Source: Anaerohabitans sp964387285
Lineage (GTDB): Bacteria; Zhuqueibacterota; Zhuqueibacteria; Residuimicrobiales; Residuimicrobiaceae
Length of the DNA stretch: 64,000 bases
Direction of reading: 5' to 3'
Assembly (NCBI GenBank): GCA_964387285.1
Contig: CAYLWO010000002.1
Location: 184,363-248,362 of the forward strand
Below the pieces are notes generated by a model, which had not been told where the DNA came from, made no database searches, and worked only from the letters and a program-made list of their open reading frames with translations. The number at the start of each line of letters is the position of its first letter. The stretch's first letter is position 1. Below are positions 9,195 to 17,294 of the stretch, in pieces. Made by a program: the position numbers and the translations under genes.

Positions 9195-9234
9195 GGTCAT
9201 GGTCAAATCAAGAGATTTACCATGACCTTTTTTT
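9195..9234 (+). terminator. Rho-independent terminator or attenuator before obg
   Basis: GGTCATGGT (9195-9203) pairs with ACCATGACC (9219-9227), with an inner AAATC/GATTT extension, followed by seven T. It ends 20 nt before the obg start codon, so it either terminates the STAS transcript or attenuates obg. Confidence 0.8.
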
Positions 9235-9254
9235 ATTATGGAAAGAATACAAAT

Positions 9255-10232
9255 ATGTTTGTCGATAGTGCGGAAATTTTTGTCAAGGCCGGCGACGGGG
9301 GATCGGGCGTCATCGCTTTTCGCCGTGAAAAATATGTCCCCAAAGGCGGGCCGAACGGCGGAGATGGCGGACGCGGCGGCGATGTGGTCGTGATTGCGGA
9401 TAAACATGTGCGCACCTTGCTGGATTTCAAATATCGAACGAAATACGAGGCCCGGAGAGGGCAGAACGGCCAGGGGGACAATAAAACAGGAAAAAGCGGC
9501 GCGTCCCTTGTAATTCGCTTGCCCGTCGGCTCTGTGGTCATCGACAGGGATACGCAGAAAGTTTTGGCGGACCTTACCGAGAACGGTCAGACCGTGGTGG
9601 TGGCGGCCGGTGGTCGCGGCGGTCGCGGGAATGCCCGTTTTGTCACGCCTACCAATCGCACACCGCGTGAATGTGAAGAAGGGCCGCCTGGGGAAGAGAA
9701 GACGTTGTTGCTGGAATTGAAGCTACTCGCGGACGTCGGCCTGGTCGGCTTGCCAAATGCCGGCAAATCCACTTTATTGTCCCGCATCTCGGCTGCGCGG
9801 CCGAAAATCGGCGACTATGCTTTTACCACGCTACAGCCCAACCTCGGCATAGTAAAAAACCGTGAAGGGCAATCCTTTGTTGTGGCCGATATTCCCGGCC
9901 TGATTGAAGGTGCGCATAATGGCAAGGGGTTGGGCATTCAATTTCTTCGACATATCGAGCGCACCAGAATATTGGCCATTCTCATCGATGCCACTTCGGA
10001 ACATCCGAAAGAGGATTTCAAGGTGCTGATGAATGAGTTGGCTTCCTATAAGGCCGATTTAATGCACAAGGCCAGAATCATTGTTTTTACCAAAAAGGAC
10101 CTGCTGCCCGGTCATTATCGACGACCGCGAATGACAAAAACGGATCCGCATCTCGTCATCTCTGCTGCCGCCGGCGCCAACCTGGACGAGTTGGTGCAAA
10201 CCCTGTGGGAGATGTTGCAGCAGCAGAACTGA
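9255..10232 (+). CDS. obg: GTPase Obg/CgtA, ribosome assembly
   Basis: 325 aa from the ATG at 9255 (GGAAAG at 9240-9245); the frame is open further upstream but runs through a terminator hairpin. The N-terminal glycine-rich Obg fold (MFVDSAEIFVKAGDGGSG, GGPNGGDGGRGGDV) covers ~1-158. The G domain follows with GLPNAGKST (G1), DIPGLIEGAHNGKGLG (G3) and FTKKDLL (G4). The C-terminal OCT domain seen in some Firmicutes Obg is absent, as in most bacteria. Obg binds the 50S subunit and links GTP level to ribosome maturation. dprA begins 14 nt after its stop. Confidence 0.96.
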   Translation: MFVDSAEIFVKAGDGGSGVIAFRREKYVPKGGPNGGDGGRGGDVVVIADKHVRTLLDFKYRTKYEARRGQNGQGDNKTGKSGASLVIRLPVGSVVIDRDTQKVLADLTENGQTVVVAAGGRGGRGNARFVTPTNRTPRECEEGPPGEEKTLLLELKLLADVGLVGLPNAGKSTLLSRISAARPKIGDYAFTTLQPNLGIVKNREGQSFVVADIPGLIEGAHNGKGLGIQFLRHIERTRILAILIDATSEHPKEDFKVLMNELASYKADLMHKARIIVFTKKDLLPGHYRRPRMTKTDPHLVISAAAGANLDELVQTLWEMLQQQN

Positions 10233-10246
10233 AGCGGAAAGAGGCC

Positions 10247-11335
10247 ATGTCTCAAACCGAACTGTTGGCGCTTTTACAGCTGTGGCATACGCCGGGCATT
10301 GGTTCCGGTAGACTGCGAAAACTGTTGTCCCGGTTTCAAACCGCGGAAAATGTCCTGCGCGTTTCGGTACGCGAACTGACGCAGGTTGACGGCATTGACC
10401 AGGTTTTGGCCGGCAACATCAAGCACAATCGTGAAACTGATTTTGGCGAGCAACAGCTTTCATTGGTGGCCAAACACCAATCGCATCTGATCCATTATTG
10501 GGATGCGGATTATCCCGCGTTGCTTAAAACGATAAGTGACCCACCGGTTTTTCTCTTTGTCCATGGAGCCAAAGCCTGTTTGGCCCTGCAGCAGATCGCT
10601 GTCGTCGGCACGCGCAATCCGTCGTCTTATGGTCGTCTGATGGCGGAAAAGTTTGCCCGCGAATTGGCAGCTCACGGTTTTGGCGTGGTCAGTGGCCTGG
10701 CTCGGGGCGTGGATACCTGGGCTCATCGCGCAGCTCTGCAAGTCGGCGGCATTACCGTTGCGGTGCTGGCCAGCGGTGTGGACATTATTTATCCTGAAGA
10801 GAATGCGCCGCTGGCTCAGGAGATAGCCGAACGCGGTGCCTTGGTTTCCGAGTATCCGATGGCAACCAAGCCGGAAGCATCCTATTTTCCCCGGCGCAAT
10901 CGCATTATTGCCGGATTGTCGTTGGGGACCGTGGTGGTGGAAGCCGGCGCTGCCAGCGGCGCCTTGATCACCGCGGATAATGCCCTGGAAAGCAATCGTG
11001 AAGTGTTCAGTATTCCCGGCAATATCAACAATCCGAAAAGTTTTGGCTGCAACCATCTTATCCAGCAGGGCGCCAAGTTGGTGACCAATTTGCAGGATAT
11101 TCTGGAAGAGTTGCCCGGGTATTCCGGACCGCATGCTGAAAAACCGCTCTCTTTGTTGCTCACAGAGGAGGAGGAGCAATTGTATGCTTTTCTGTCAGCT
11201 GAACCGATACACATTGACGATTTGGCCACCCGATCCGGATTCAGTGCCGGACGAACTTTGGCGGTGCTGCTGGAACTGGAACTGCGCGGCCTGGTCCTGC
11301 AACTGGCGGGCAAGCAGTTTGTTCGTGTATCTTAA
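10247..11335 (+). CDS. dprA: DNA processing protein DprA
   Basis: 362 aa from the ATG at 10247, preceded by GGAAAGAGG; a longer frame from GTG 10205 overlaps obg and lacks a ribosome site. The N-terminus has a helix-hairpin-helix-like segment (LWHTPGIGSGRLRKLL), then the Rossmann-like DprA/Smf core with AVVGTRNPSSYG, SGLARGVDTWAH, ASGVDIIYPEEN and FPRRNRIIAGLS, and a small C-terminal winged helix (DLATRSGFSAGRTLAVLLELEL). DprA loads RecA on incoming single-stranded DNA in natural transformation. No other competence gene is visible in the window, so the organism's competence cannot be judged. Confidence 0.95.
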   Translation: MSQTELLALLQLWHTPGIGSGRLRKLLSRFQTAENVLRVSVRELTQVDGIDQVLAGNIKHNRETDFGEQQLSLVAKHQSHLIHYWDADYPALLKTISDPPVFLFVHGAKACLALQQIAVVGTRNPSSYGRLMAEKFARELAAHGFGVVSGLARGVDTWAHRAALQVGGITVAVLASGVDIIYPEENAPLAQEIAERGALVSEYPMATKPEASYFPRRNRIIAGLSLGTVVVEAGAASGALITADNALESNREVFSIPGNINNPKSFGCNHLIQQGAKLVTNLQDILEELPGYSGPHAEKPLSLLLTEEEEQLYAFLSAEPIHIDDLATRSGFSAGRTLAVLLELELRGLVLQLAGKQFVRVS

Positions 11336-11349
11336 CCAGGAAAAAACGT

Positions 11350-11378
11350 TTGACTCTCTGTTAAATAATCAGTACATT
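11350..11378 (+). promoter_or_regulatory. Promoter of the tRNA-Ser pair
   Basis: TTGACT (11350-11355), 17-nt spacer, TACATT (11373-11378). The predicted start is only a few bases before the first tRNA at 11390, the usual arrangement for tRNA genes. Confidence 0.55.
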
Positions 11379-11389
11379 ATGCGTTCCTG

Positions 11390-11476
11390 GGAGGGATAGA
11401 CCTAACAGGCAAGGCAGCGGTCTTGAAAACCGCCGGGTGAAAACCCATGGGGGTTCGAATCCCCCTCCCTCCGCCA
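11390..11476 (+). tRNA. tRNA-Ser(UGA)
   Basis: Acceptor stem GGAGGGA/TCCCTCC, anticodon stem GCGGT/ACCGC with loop CTTGAAA (anticodon TGA), a long class II variable arm (CGGGTGAAAACCC) and T arm GGGGGTTCGAATCCCCC. The 3' CCA is encoded (11474-11476). Confidence 0.95.
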
Positions 11477-11504
11477 GGCTTATGGGCGGTCGGAAATCAG
11501 TTTT

Positions 11505-11593
11505 GGAGAGGTGCCGGAGTGGCTGAACGGGGCAGCCTGCTAAGCTGTTGTAGGGGGTAACCCCTACCCAGGGTTCGAATCCCTGCCTCTCCG
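11505..11593 (+). tRNA. tRNA-Ser(GCU)
   Basis: Acceptor GGAGAGG/CCTCTCC, anticodon stem around loop CTGCTAA (anticodon GCT), class II variable arm TAGGGGGTAACCCCTA and T arm with GGTTCGAATCC. The CCA end is not encoded here, unlike its neighbour 28 nt upstream. Confidence 0.95.
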
Positions 11594-11723
11594 CAAAAAC
11601 AGGGGCGATGCGATGTCAGCCGAATTTTACCGAGGCCGCACAGGATGACAGCCGCACCGCCCCTGCTGTATTTATGAGAATCCCGGTAACGCCCATTAGT
11701 TTACTGTTAAAGAGGAAAAGACA

Positions 11724-13226
11724 GTGTCCGCTATACGTGTCAGATTTGCGCCCAGCCCCACCGGTTTTGTTCATATTGGCGGATTGCGCACAGCTTTGTA
11801 TAATTTTCTGTTTGCCCACAAGATGGGAGGAACGTTCATACTGCGCATTGAAGATACCGATCGTGAACGTTTCGTCGAAGGTGCAACGGAAAACCTCATC
11901 AAGGTGTTGAATTGGGCCGGCGTTCAACCTGATGAAGGGCCTGAGCAGGGTGGGCCGGTGGGTCCTTATTTTCAATCGCAGCGCACCGCCATATATCAAA
12001 CCTATGCAAAACAGCTTTTGGACACAGGGTGCGCTTATTACGCGTTTGATACCGCAGAAGATTTGGACGCCATGCGCAGGCGTGCAAAAGAAAAAGGCGA
12101 CCTTTTTGCCAAATACAACAGCAGCAATCGCTTGAACATGCGCAACAGTTTATCCATGACCGCACAGGAGGTCGAGGCCGCTCTGGCATCGGGTCAGCCG
12201 CACGTTATACGTTTGTTGGTGCCGGAGAATCGCAAGTTCGAGGTGGATGACATTGTCCGCGGCCGTGTGGTTTTTGACAGCCGGGAAGTGGATGATCAGG
12301 TATTGCTCAAATCCGACGGTTTTCCGACCTATCACCTCGCCAACGTCGTGGATGACCATCTGATGGAGATCAGCCATGTGGTGCGCGGCGAGGAGTGGTT
12401 GAGTTCCGTTCCCAAACATCTGTTGCTCTATGAGTATTTCGGTTGGCCGCCGCCCAGGATGGCGCATCTGCCGCTCATCTTTAATCCGGATGGCTCCAAG
12501 ATGAGCAAGCGCGATATTCAGTCCCTGGACGAACTGCCCAGCGGCAAAGTGGATCCGGATGTAGCTTCTTATATCAATCGGGGTTATGAAAAAGCCGCCA
12601 TTCTCAATTATATCGCGCTGTTGGGCTGGAATCCCGGCGAGGGGGATGATCGCCAGGTGTTCACCGTGCAAGAGTTGATACAGGAATTTTCTTTGGAGCG
12701 GGTGAATAAAAGCGCAGCGATTTTCGATATAAAGAAACTGAACTGGCTGAACAAAGAGCATATTATGCAACGCACACCGGCTTCCCTGGCTCAGGAAAAC
12801 CGTGAGCAGGTGTCCAAGCTGGCGCCGGTGAGCGACGCTTATCTGGAAAACGTGGTTGCACTTTTGCACGAGCGTCTGCATTTTAGTCAGGATGTGGCCA
12901 AAATCGGCGCCTATTTCTTTGTTGATCCGCTCGAGTACGAAGCCGCTGCAGTGAAAAAGCGTTGGGACGAAAACAGTGCAAAAATAGTGCTTGAATTTGC
13001 CGCGGAAATTGCTAAATTAGATGTGTTTAGCGGTGCAGAAATTGAGAAAATTCTGCGTCAGGTGGCTGAAAAAGCCGGCCTATCAGCCGGAAAATTGATC
13101 CATCCCGTTCGTTTGGCAGCGACCGGAACCAGCGTGGGGCCGGGATTGTTTGAAATTCTAGAGCTGCTCGGCAAAGAGACCGTGGTTAAAAGAATGCAGC
13201 GGGCAGCGGCCACTATAAAAATTTAA
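11724..13226 (+). CDS. gltX: Glutamyl-tRNA synthetase
   Basis: 500 aa, GTG start with AGAGGA upstream. Class I synthetase: HIGH-type motif in RFAPSPTGFVHIGGLRTA, IEDTDRERFVEGA, ligand loop GEEWLSSVPKH, and the KMSKS-type GSKMSKRD. The C-terminal anticodon-binding half ends in a helical region of normal length. It charges tRNA-Glu with glutamate. A separate glutaminyl-tRNA synthetase follows at 13493, so the enzyme need not mischarge tRNA-Gln. It sits downstream of two tRNA genes and may be read from its own promoter. Confidence 0.96.
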   Translation: MSAIRVRFAPSPTGFVHIGGLRTALYNFLFAHKMGGTFILRIEDTDRERFVEGATENLIKVLNWAGVQPDEGPEQGGPVGPYFQSQRTAIYQTYAKQLLDTGCAYYAFDTAEDLDAMRRRAKEKGDLFAKYNSSNRLNMRNSLSMTAQEVEAALASGQPHVIRLLVPENRKFEVDDIVRGRVVFDSREVDDQVLLKSDGFPTYHLANVVDDHLMEISHVVRGEEWLSSVPKHLLLYEYFGWPPPRMAHLPLIFNPDGSKMSKRDIQSLDELPSGKVDPDVASYINRGYEKAAILNYIALLGWNPGEGDDRQVFTVQELIQEFSLERVNKSAAIFDIKKLNWLNKEHIMQRTPASLAQENREQVSKLAPVSDAYLENVVALLHERLHFSQDVAKIGAYFFVDPLEYEAAAVKKRWDENSAKIVLEFAAEIAKLDVFSGAEIEKILRQVAEKAGLSAGKLIHPVRLAATGTSVGPGLFEILELLGKETVVKRMQRAAATIKI

Positions 13227-13230
13227 TATA

Positions 13231-13310
13231 CCCTTGCGAAGGGTTTACTTAAAGTTCAGATTGGAAGCTCTAACCACTCGTTGCTTAATAAAGCCAACCT
13301 TCGCAAAGGT
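13231..13310. repeat. Two CCTTGCGAAGG-family palindromes
   Basis: CCCTTGCGAAGGG at 13231-13243 and AACCTTCGCAAAGGT at 13296-13310 flank about 50 nt between gltX and tRNA-Gln. The left copy is followed by TTTAC and the right by AAAC, so they are the same family but not a clean transposon-end pair. Confidence 0.6.
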
Positions 13311-13316
13311 AAACTT

Positions 13317-13387
13317 TGGGGAGTCGTCCAGTGGCAGGACACATGACTCTGGATCATGGAACCGGGGTTCGAGTCCCTGCTCCCCAG
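13317..13387 (+). tRNA. tRNA-Gln(CUG)
   Basis: Acceptor TGGGGAG/CTCCCCA, anticodon stem CATGA/TCATG with loop CTCTGGA (anticodon CTG), T arm GGGGTTCGAGTCCC. CCA is not encoded. It lies directly upstream of glnS, the gene for its own synthetase. Confidence 0.93.
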
Positions 13388-13392
13388 CACAG

Positions 13393-13430
13393 AAAACCGG
13401 TCGTCGTAAAGAGATGACCGGTTTTTTATT
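13393..13430 (+). terminator. Terminator after tRNA-Gln
   Basis: AAAACCGGTC (13393-13402) pairs with GACCGGTTTT (13416-13425), followed by a T-rich run. Confidence 0.85.
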
Positions 13431-13492
13431 TTTTTTCGAGCAAGCATAGTGACCCTTGGCAAATTGTTTGATTCTACTTGGTAGAGGCTTTT

Positions 13493-15205
13493 ATGGAAGA
13501 AAAGAAAACCAATCCGGAAGTTAATCTTCCTGCAAATTTTATTCGCAATTTCATCGATCAGGATCTGGCGGCGGAACGGTTTGCCGGCCGCAAGGTGCAT
13601 ACGCGCTTTCCGCCGGAACCAAACGGTTATCTGCACATCGGCCACGCCAAAGCCATTTGTCTGAATTTCGGACTGGCCGCGGAATATGGCGGTCTCACCA
13701 ATCTGCGTTTCGATGATACCAATCCGGTCAAGGAAGACGTTGAGTACGTGGATTCCATCATGGAGGATGTGCGCTGGTTGGGATTTGACTGGCAGGAACG
13801 ATTATATTATGCATCGGATTATTTCGAAGCGTTGTATCAACACGCCGTGCAATTGATTAAATGCGGCAAAGCCTATGTTTGCGATTTGACTGCGGACGAG
13901 ATGCGCGATCTTCGCGGCACCTTGACAGAGCCAGGCAAAGAGAGTCCGTATCGCAACCGCAGCGTGGAAGAAAATCTGGATCTGTTCGCGCGCATGCGCA
14001 AGGGGGAATTCCCGGACGGTACGCGCGTGTTGCGCGCCAAAATCGATATGACATCGCCCAATGTGAATATGCGCGACCCCGTGATCTATCGCATCAAACA
14101 CGCCGATCATCATCGCACCGGCGACAGCTGGTGCATCTATCCGATGTACGATTATGCGCACTGTATTTCCGATTCCATCGAAGAGATCACGCACTCGATC
14201 TGTACATTAGAGTTCGAAGATCATCGTCCGTTGTATGATTGGTTTTTGGACGAGCTGAAACTTTATCATCCACGGCAGATTGAATTTGCGCGCCTGAATC
14301 TGACCTATACGATTATGAGCAAACGCAAGTTGTTGCAGCTGGTAACGGAAAATCGGGTGAGCGGTTGGGATGATCCGCGTATGCCGACGTTGTCCGGCAT
14401 GCGACGCCGTGGCTATCCGGCGGCGGCGATTCGGAATTTTGCCGAAGTGATCGGCGTGGCCAAACGCGACAGTATGGTGGATTTTGCCTTGCTGGAACAT
14501 TGCGTGCGCGAAGAGTTGAACAAGACGGCGCCGCGCGTCATGGCGGTGCTGCGGCCGCTTAAACTGGTCATCGATAATTATCCGGACGATCTGGTTGAAG
14601 AAATGACGGCGATTAACAATCCTGAAGATTCCTCCATGGGTTCACGAAAAGTTCCTTTCAGCAAAGAGTTGTATATCGAGCAGGATGATTTTCGCGAGGT
14701 TCCGCCCAAGAAATATTTTCGTTTACAGCCGGGCGGCGAAGTCCGGTTGCGCTATGCCTATATTGTCAAATGTGTGAACGTGATCAAAGATCCCCACACC
14801 GGCCAAGCGACTGAAGTGCACTGCACCTATGATCCGGAAACGCGCAGCGGTTCTTCGCAGAGCGATCGCAAAGTCAAAGGCACCATTCATTGGGTATCGG
14901 CCCGATACAGCGTGACCGCTCAGGTGCGATTGTATGAAAATCTTTTTTCCAAAGAAAACTTGAACGATATGGGAGAAGGAGAAAATTTTCTCGATTATAT
15001 CAATCCGCATTCAATAGAGGTGGTGACAAGTTGTCAGATGGAGCCGGCGCTGAAAACAGCCGGACCGCTGGATCGGTTTCAATTCGAACGTCTTGGTTAT
15101 TTTTGCGTGGACAAAGAGTCCTCAACTGCGCAAATGATTTTCAATCGAACCAGCACGTTGCGCGACGCCTGGGCCAAAATAGAAAGGAATGAGCTGAAAT
15201 CTTAA
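13493..15205 (+). CDS. glnS: Glutaminyl-tRNA synthetase
   Basis: 570 aa from the ATG at 13493 (GAGG upstream; a TTG 15 nt earlier is less likely). Class I motifs RFPPEPNGYLHIGHAKAI (HIGH) and TYTIMSKRKLLQL (MSK form of KMSKS), the FDDTNP motif, and a C-terminal beta-barrel anticodon domain ending in FNRTSTLRDAW. It attaches glutamine to tRNA-Gln. GlnRS is patchily distributed in bacteria and implies direct charging rather than the GatCAB route, consistent with the adjacent tRNA-Gln. Confidence 0.96.
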   Translation: MEEKKTNPEVNLPANFIRNFIDQDLAAERFAGRKVHTRFPPEPNGYLHIGHAKAICLNFGLAAEYGGLTNLRFDDTNPVKEDVEYVDSIMEDVRWLGFDWQERLYYASDYFEALYQHAVQLIKCGKAYVCDLTADEMRDLRGTLTEPGKESPYRNRSVEENLDLFARMRKGEFPDGTRVLRAKIDMTSPNVNMRDPVIYRIKHADHHRTGDSWCIYPMYDYAHCISDSIEEITHSICTLEFEDHRPLYDWFLDELKLYHPRQIEFARLNLTYTIMSKRKLLQLVTENRVSGWDDPRMPTLSGMRRRGYPAAAIRNFAEVIGVAKRDSMVDFALLEHCVREELNKTAPRVMAVLRPLKLVIDNYPDDLVEEMTAINNPEDSSMGSRKVPFSKELYIEQDDFREVPPKKYFRLQPGGEVRLRYAYIVKCVNVIKDPHTGQATEVHCTYDPETRSGSSQSDRKVKGTIHWVSARYSVTAQVRLYENLFSKENLNDMGEGENFLDYINPHSIEVVTSCQMEPALKTAGPLDRFQFERLGYFCVDKESSTAQMIFNRTSTLRDAWAKIERNELKS

Positions 15206-15215
15206 TGCTTGTTTT

Positions 15216-15231
15216 TGGTATGACATTTGCT
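15216..15231 (+). promoter_or_regulatory. Sigma-54 promoter
   Basis: TGGTATGACATTTGCT has the invariant GG and GC separated by 10 nt and matches the TGGCACG-N4-TTGCT consensus except for two C-to-T changes. The transcript would start near 15243 and carry a ~145-nt AT-rich leader to the ATG at 15387. Confidence 0.55.
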
Positions 15232-15386
15232 TAATTAATAACAAGTAATTCATATTTTAAGCGTGTTTTGTTGTAAGTATTTAAAAAACAATACCCCACA
15301 GTCGGAGCCATTACGATTTTGAGGCTTCAAGTCAACAAGTCTGTATTTCATAATGTTACAGCAAAATCTCTCTTGAGAACAAACCG

Positions 15387-16697
15387 ATGTCCGTTGACAA
15401 AAAAGACCGCTATCTTTTTTTTACACTCGTTGCCTTGTCCGTTCTGGCCGTTGCCTGGTATTTCTGGGAAAAAGGCGAGCGCTCTGTCGGTGGACCGGCC
15501 TGGTCTGTGGCTGCCACAGACTCTTTGACGATGGTGCATGCAAAAGCGGATACGGTCATCACACCGGCCCATGTGGAAAAACCAACAGTCAAAAACAAAC
15601 CGATCATGGCGACGGCGCTTAAAGACAGTATGACCAAGCGAATGACTAAAGCGGCTGCCGCGACGATCGCCGATTCACGCGACACAACGGTTTTCAAACC
15701 TCGAGCCAAAGCACAAACCGTGCATCAGGACAGTGCTGAGGAAAAAAGCAGAATTAAAAAAACACCTGCGACCGCTCTTGTTTTGGCAAGCGATAAAAAA
15801 GAGGCATCGACGGTTGTTGCCGGCGATGAAAAACCAAAACAACAGGCAGAAGCAAAAGAAAAGGTTGAGGATGTGGCACCGGCAAAAGCCGAACAAAATA
15901 CGGCTGTTTGCGACAGTGTGCAAAAACCACCTGCGCCTGCGGTGGTCGCAGATAAACCGGCAGCACCGCGCCAATTCACACCTGAACAGCAACGGGTTTA
16001 TGCGGAGGTTTTAAATTTGGTCAAAGAAAAAATTGTTCTTTCTCCGCAAAGCGAAACAGCCAAAGCGGATTCCGGATCGCAGGCCGCTCGGTCAAAAGAA
16101 GTGCTTTTAGCTGCAAACCTGGTTTCTGAAAAAGCAGGAATGGGTGTGGCGCCGGTCAAACGATCTACTTCGCCAAACATGCCCAGACACGGTATCGGTC
16201 TGGCCGGCGGAATGATGCAGTCGCTATCGCGATCCGGAAAGATAGCTTCCTGGCAAGGTGAGATAAAATACTTGCGTCAAATGAATCCCCGGGTCCTATT
16301 TCAAACGGTCATGGGCCTGGCTCCTGTCAAGTTAGCGGACAGCGGAACGATGGTGACCGGTGATCTGGCAAGCAAGATTATGCTCGGCGACCCTTCCCGA
16401 CGCCTGTTGCCGACCTTATCTTTTGCCATCGGCCTGGCGTACATTGCACAACAAGGTGAAAAATCTTTTCTCGCTGGAACCTGTACGGCCGGCAGCGGCG
16501 CCAATTTGCGTTTGTCGTCGCGAGTAAGTCTGGAGGCAGAAGTGCAAATCAGGCAATTTTTAAATGACCTAACCGACAGCAAATCGCTGGATCGAGACAG
16601 TTTTATCGCTGTGAAAATCGGCGTAAATTTTTTCTTTAATGGACGACCATCTCCAGGCGGCAAAGTCGATGAGAATCTGATGGCCAGGTCGGAATGA
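15387..16697 (+). CDS. Hypothetical membrane-anchored protein with Ala/Lys-rich linker and C-terminal strand-rich domain
   Basis: 436 aa. One N-terminal membrane segment (LFFTLVALSVLAVAWYFW, ~residues 10-28) after a short cytoplasmic start, then ~220 residues of low-complexity Ala/Lys/Glu/Thr sequence that looks like a periplasm-spanning linker (compare TonB-like proteins). The last ~170 residues (from MPRHGIGLAGGMM) have alternating strands and glycine turns, ending VKIGVNFFFNGRPSPGG, reminiscent of small outer-membrane beta-barrels or OmpA-type strands. No enzyme motif is seen. A good sigma-54 promoter lies 155 nt upstream. The function is unknown; an inner-to-outer-membrane bridging protein is only a guess. 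Confidence 0.6.
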   Translation: MSVDKKDRYLFFTLVALSVLAVAWYFWEKGERSVGGPAWSVAATDSLTMVHAKADTVITPAHVEKPTVKNKPIMATALKDSMTKRMTKAAAATIADSRDTTVFKPRAKAQTVHQDSAEEKSRIKKTPATALVLASDKKEASTVVAGDEKPKQQAEAKEKVEDVAPAKAEQNTAVCDSVQKPPAPAVVADKPAAPRQFTPEQQRVYAEVLNLVKEKIVLSPQSETAKADSGSQAARSKEVLLAANLVSEKAGMGVAPVKRSTSPNMPRHGIGLAGGMMQSLSRSGKIASWQGEIKYLRQMNPRVLFQTVMGLAPVKLADSGTMVTGDLASKIMLGDPSRRLLPTLSFAIGLAYIAQQGEKSFLAGTCTAGSGANLRLSSRVSLEAEVQIRQFLNDLTDSKSLDRDSFIAVKIGVNFFFNGRPSPGGKVDENLMARSE

Positions 16698-17014
16698 TTT
16701 TTTATTCTCGAGTGGGCCGAGCGTCAAGAATTCCTCACCAGTCATTACGAGAATACCGCGGTTCTTGTGCCCGTATCACCTCAATAACACCACAACCACT
16801 TCATTGCGAAACAGTTGGATTTATCGTTTACGCGTTGTTGACCGACTGAGGGTATTAATAAGTAGTCATTTTATTTTGGCAGACAACCGGGTTGATACGA
16901 TGAGCGCTGACCCCCCTAAGGCGTTCATCCTCTGGTTGTCTGCCATTTTTTGTTCTGTCGTGAGGCTGCATGAATATTCAAGGCAGGGTCATAAAACGGT
17001 GTGAAATGAACTGT
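16698..17014. other. Gene-free spacer with no convincing ORF
   Basis: No coding frame with a ribosome site is seen. The only strong structure is the long hairpin listed at 16877-16951. Confidence 0.6.
16877..16951 (+). terminator. Long nested hairpin with T-run; terminator or small RNA
   Basis: TGGCAGACAACC (16877-16888) pairs perfectly with GGTTGTCTGCCA (16934-16945), followed by six T. Inside, GATGAGCGC (16899-16907) pairs with GCGTTCATC (16921-16929) with one G-U, leaving a C-rich loop. It is larger than a plain terminator. Confidence 0.65.
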
Positions 17015-17043
17015 TGCTTTAAAGATGGAAAAATCGTAAATTA
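17015..17043 (+). promoter_or_regulatory. Promoter of tRNA-Arg
   Basis: TTGCTT (17015-17020), 17-nt spacer, TAAATT (17038-17043), placing the start at or just before the tRNA 5' end. Confidence 0.5.
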
Positions 17044-17049
17044 TTACAG

Positions 17050-17126
17050 GCGCCCGTAGCTCAACTGGATAGAGCTTCTGACTTCGGATCAGAAGGTTGG
17101 GGGTTCGAACCCCTCCGGGCGCGCCA
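17050..17126 (+). tRNA. tRNA-Arg(UCG)
   Basis: Acceptor GCGCCCG/CGGGCGC, D arm with AGCTCAACTGGATAGAGC, anticodon loop CTTCGGA (anticodon TCG), T arm GGGGGTTCGAACCCC, encoded CCA at 17124-17126. Confidence 0.96.
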
Positions 17127-17167
17127 AGCCCGATAGACAGTGATTAATTTGTCTGTCGGGCTTTTTT
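17127..17167 (+). terminator. Terminator after tRNA-Arg
   Basis: AGCCCGATAGACA pairs with TGTCTGTCGGGCT (one T-G pair), followed by six T. Confidence 0.85.
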
Positions 17168-17294
17168 ATAAGGCCGTGATGAATAGGTTTTATGTTTTAT
17201 CTAGAAAATGAACATTATATCTGGCAGCAACATGAGCTGCTAAGGCAGGTTACAAAGCCGCCGAATTACAAATATGTAATTGACGATCTTGCCC

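Noticed and set aside
12150..12881. Minus-strand ORF inside gltX
   Set aside because: Opposite strand of a conserved synthetase; no family resemblance.
16765..17004. 79-codon plus-strand ORF between the hypothetical protein and tRNA-Arg
   Set aside because: It runs through the long hairpin, lacks a ribosome site and has no similarity to known proteins by eye.
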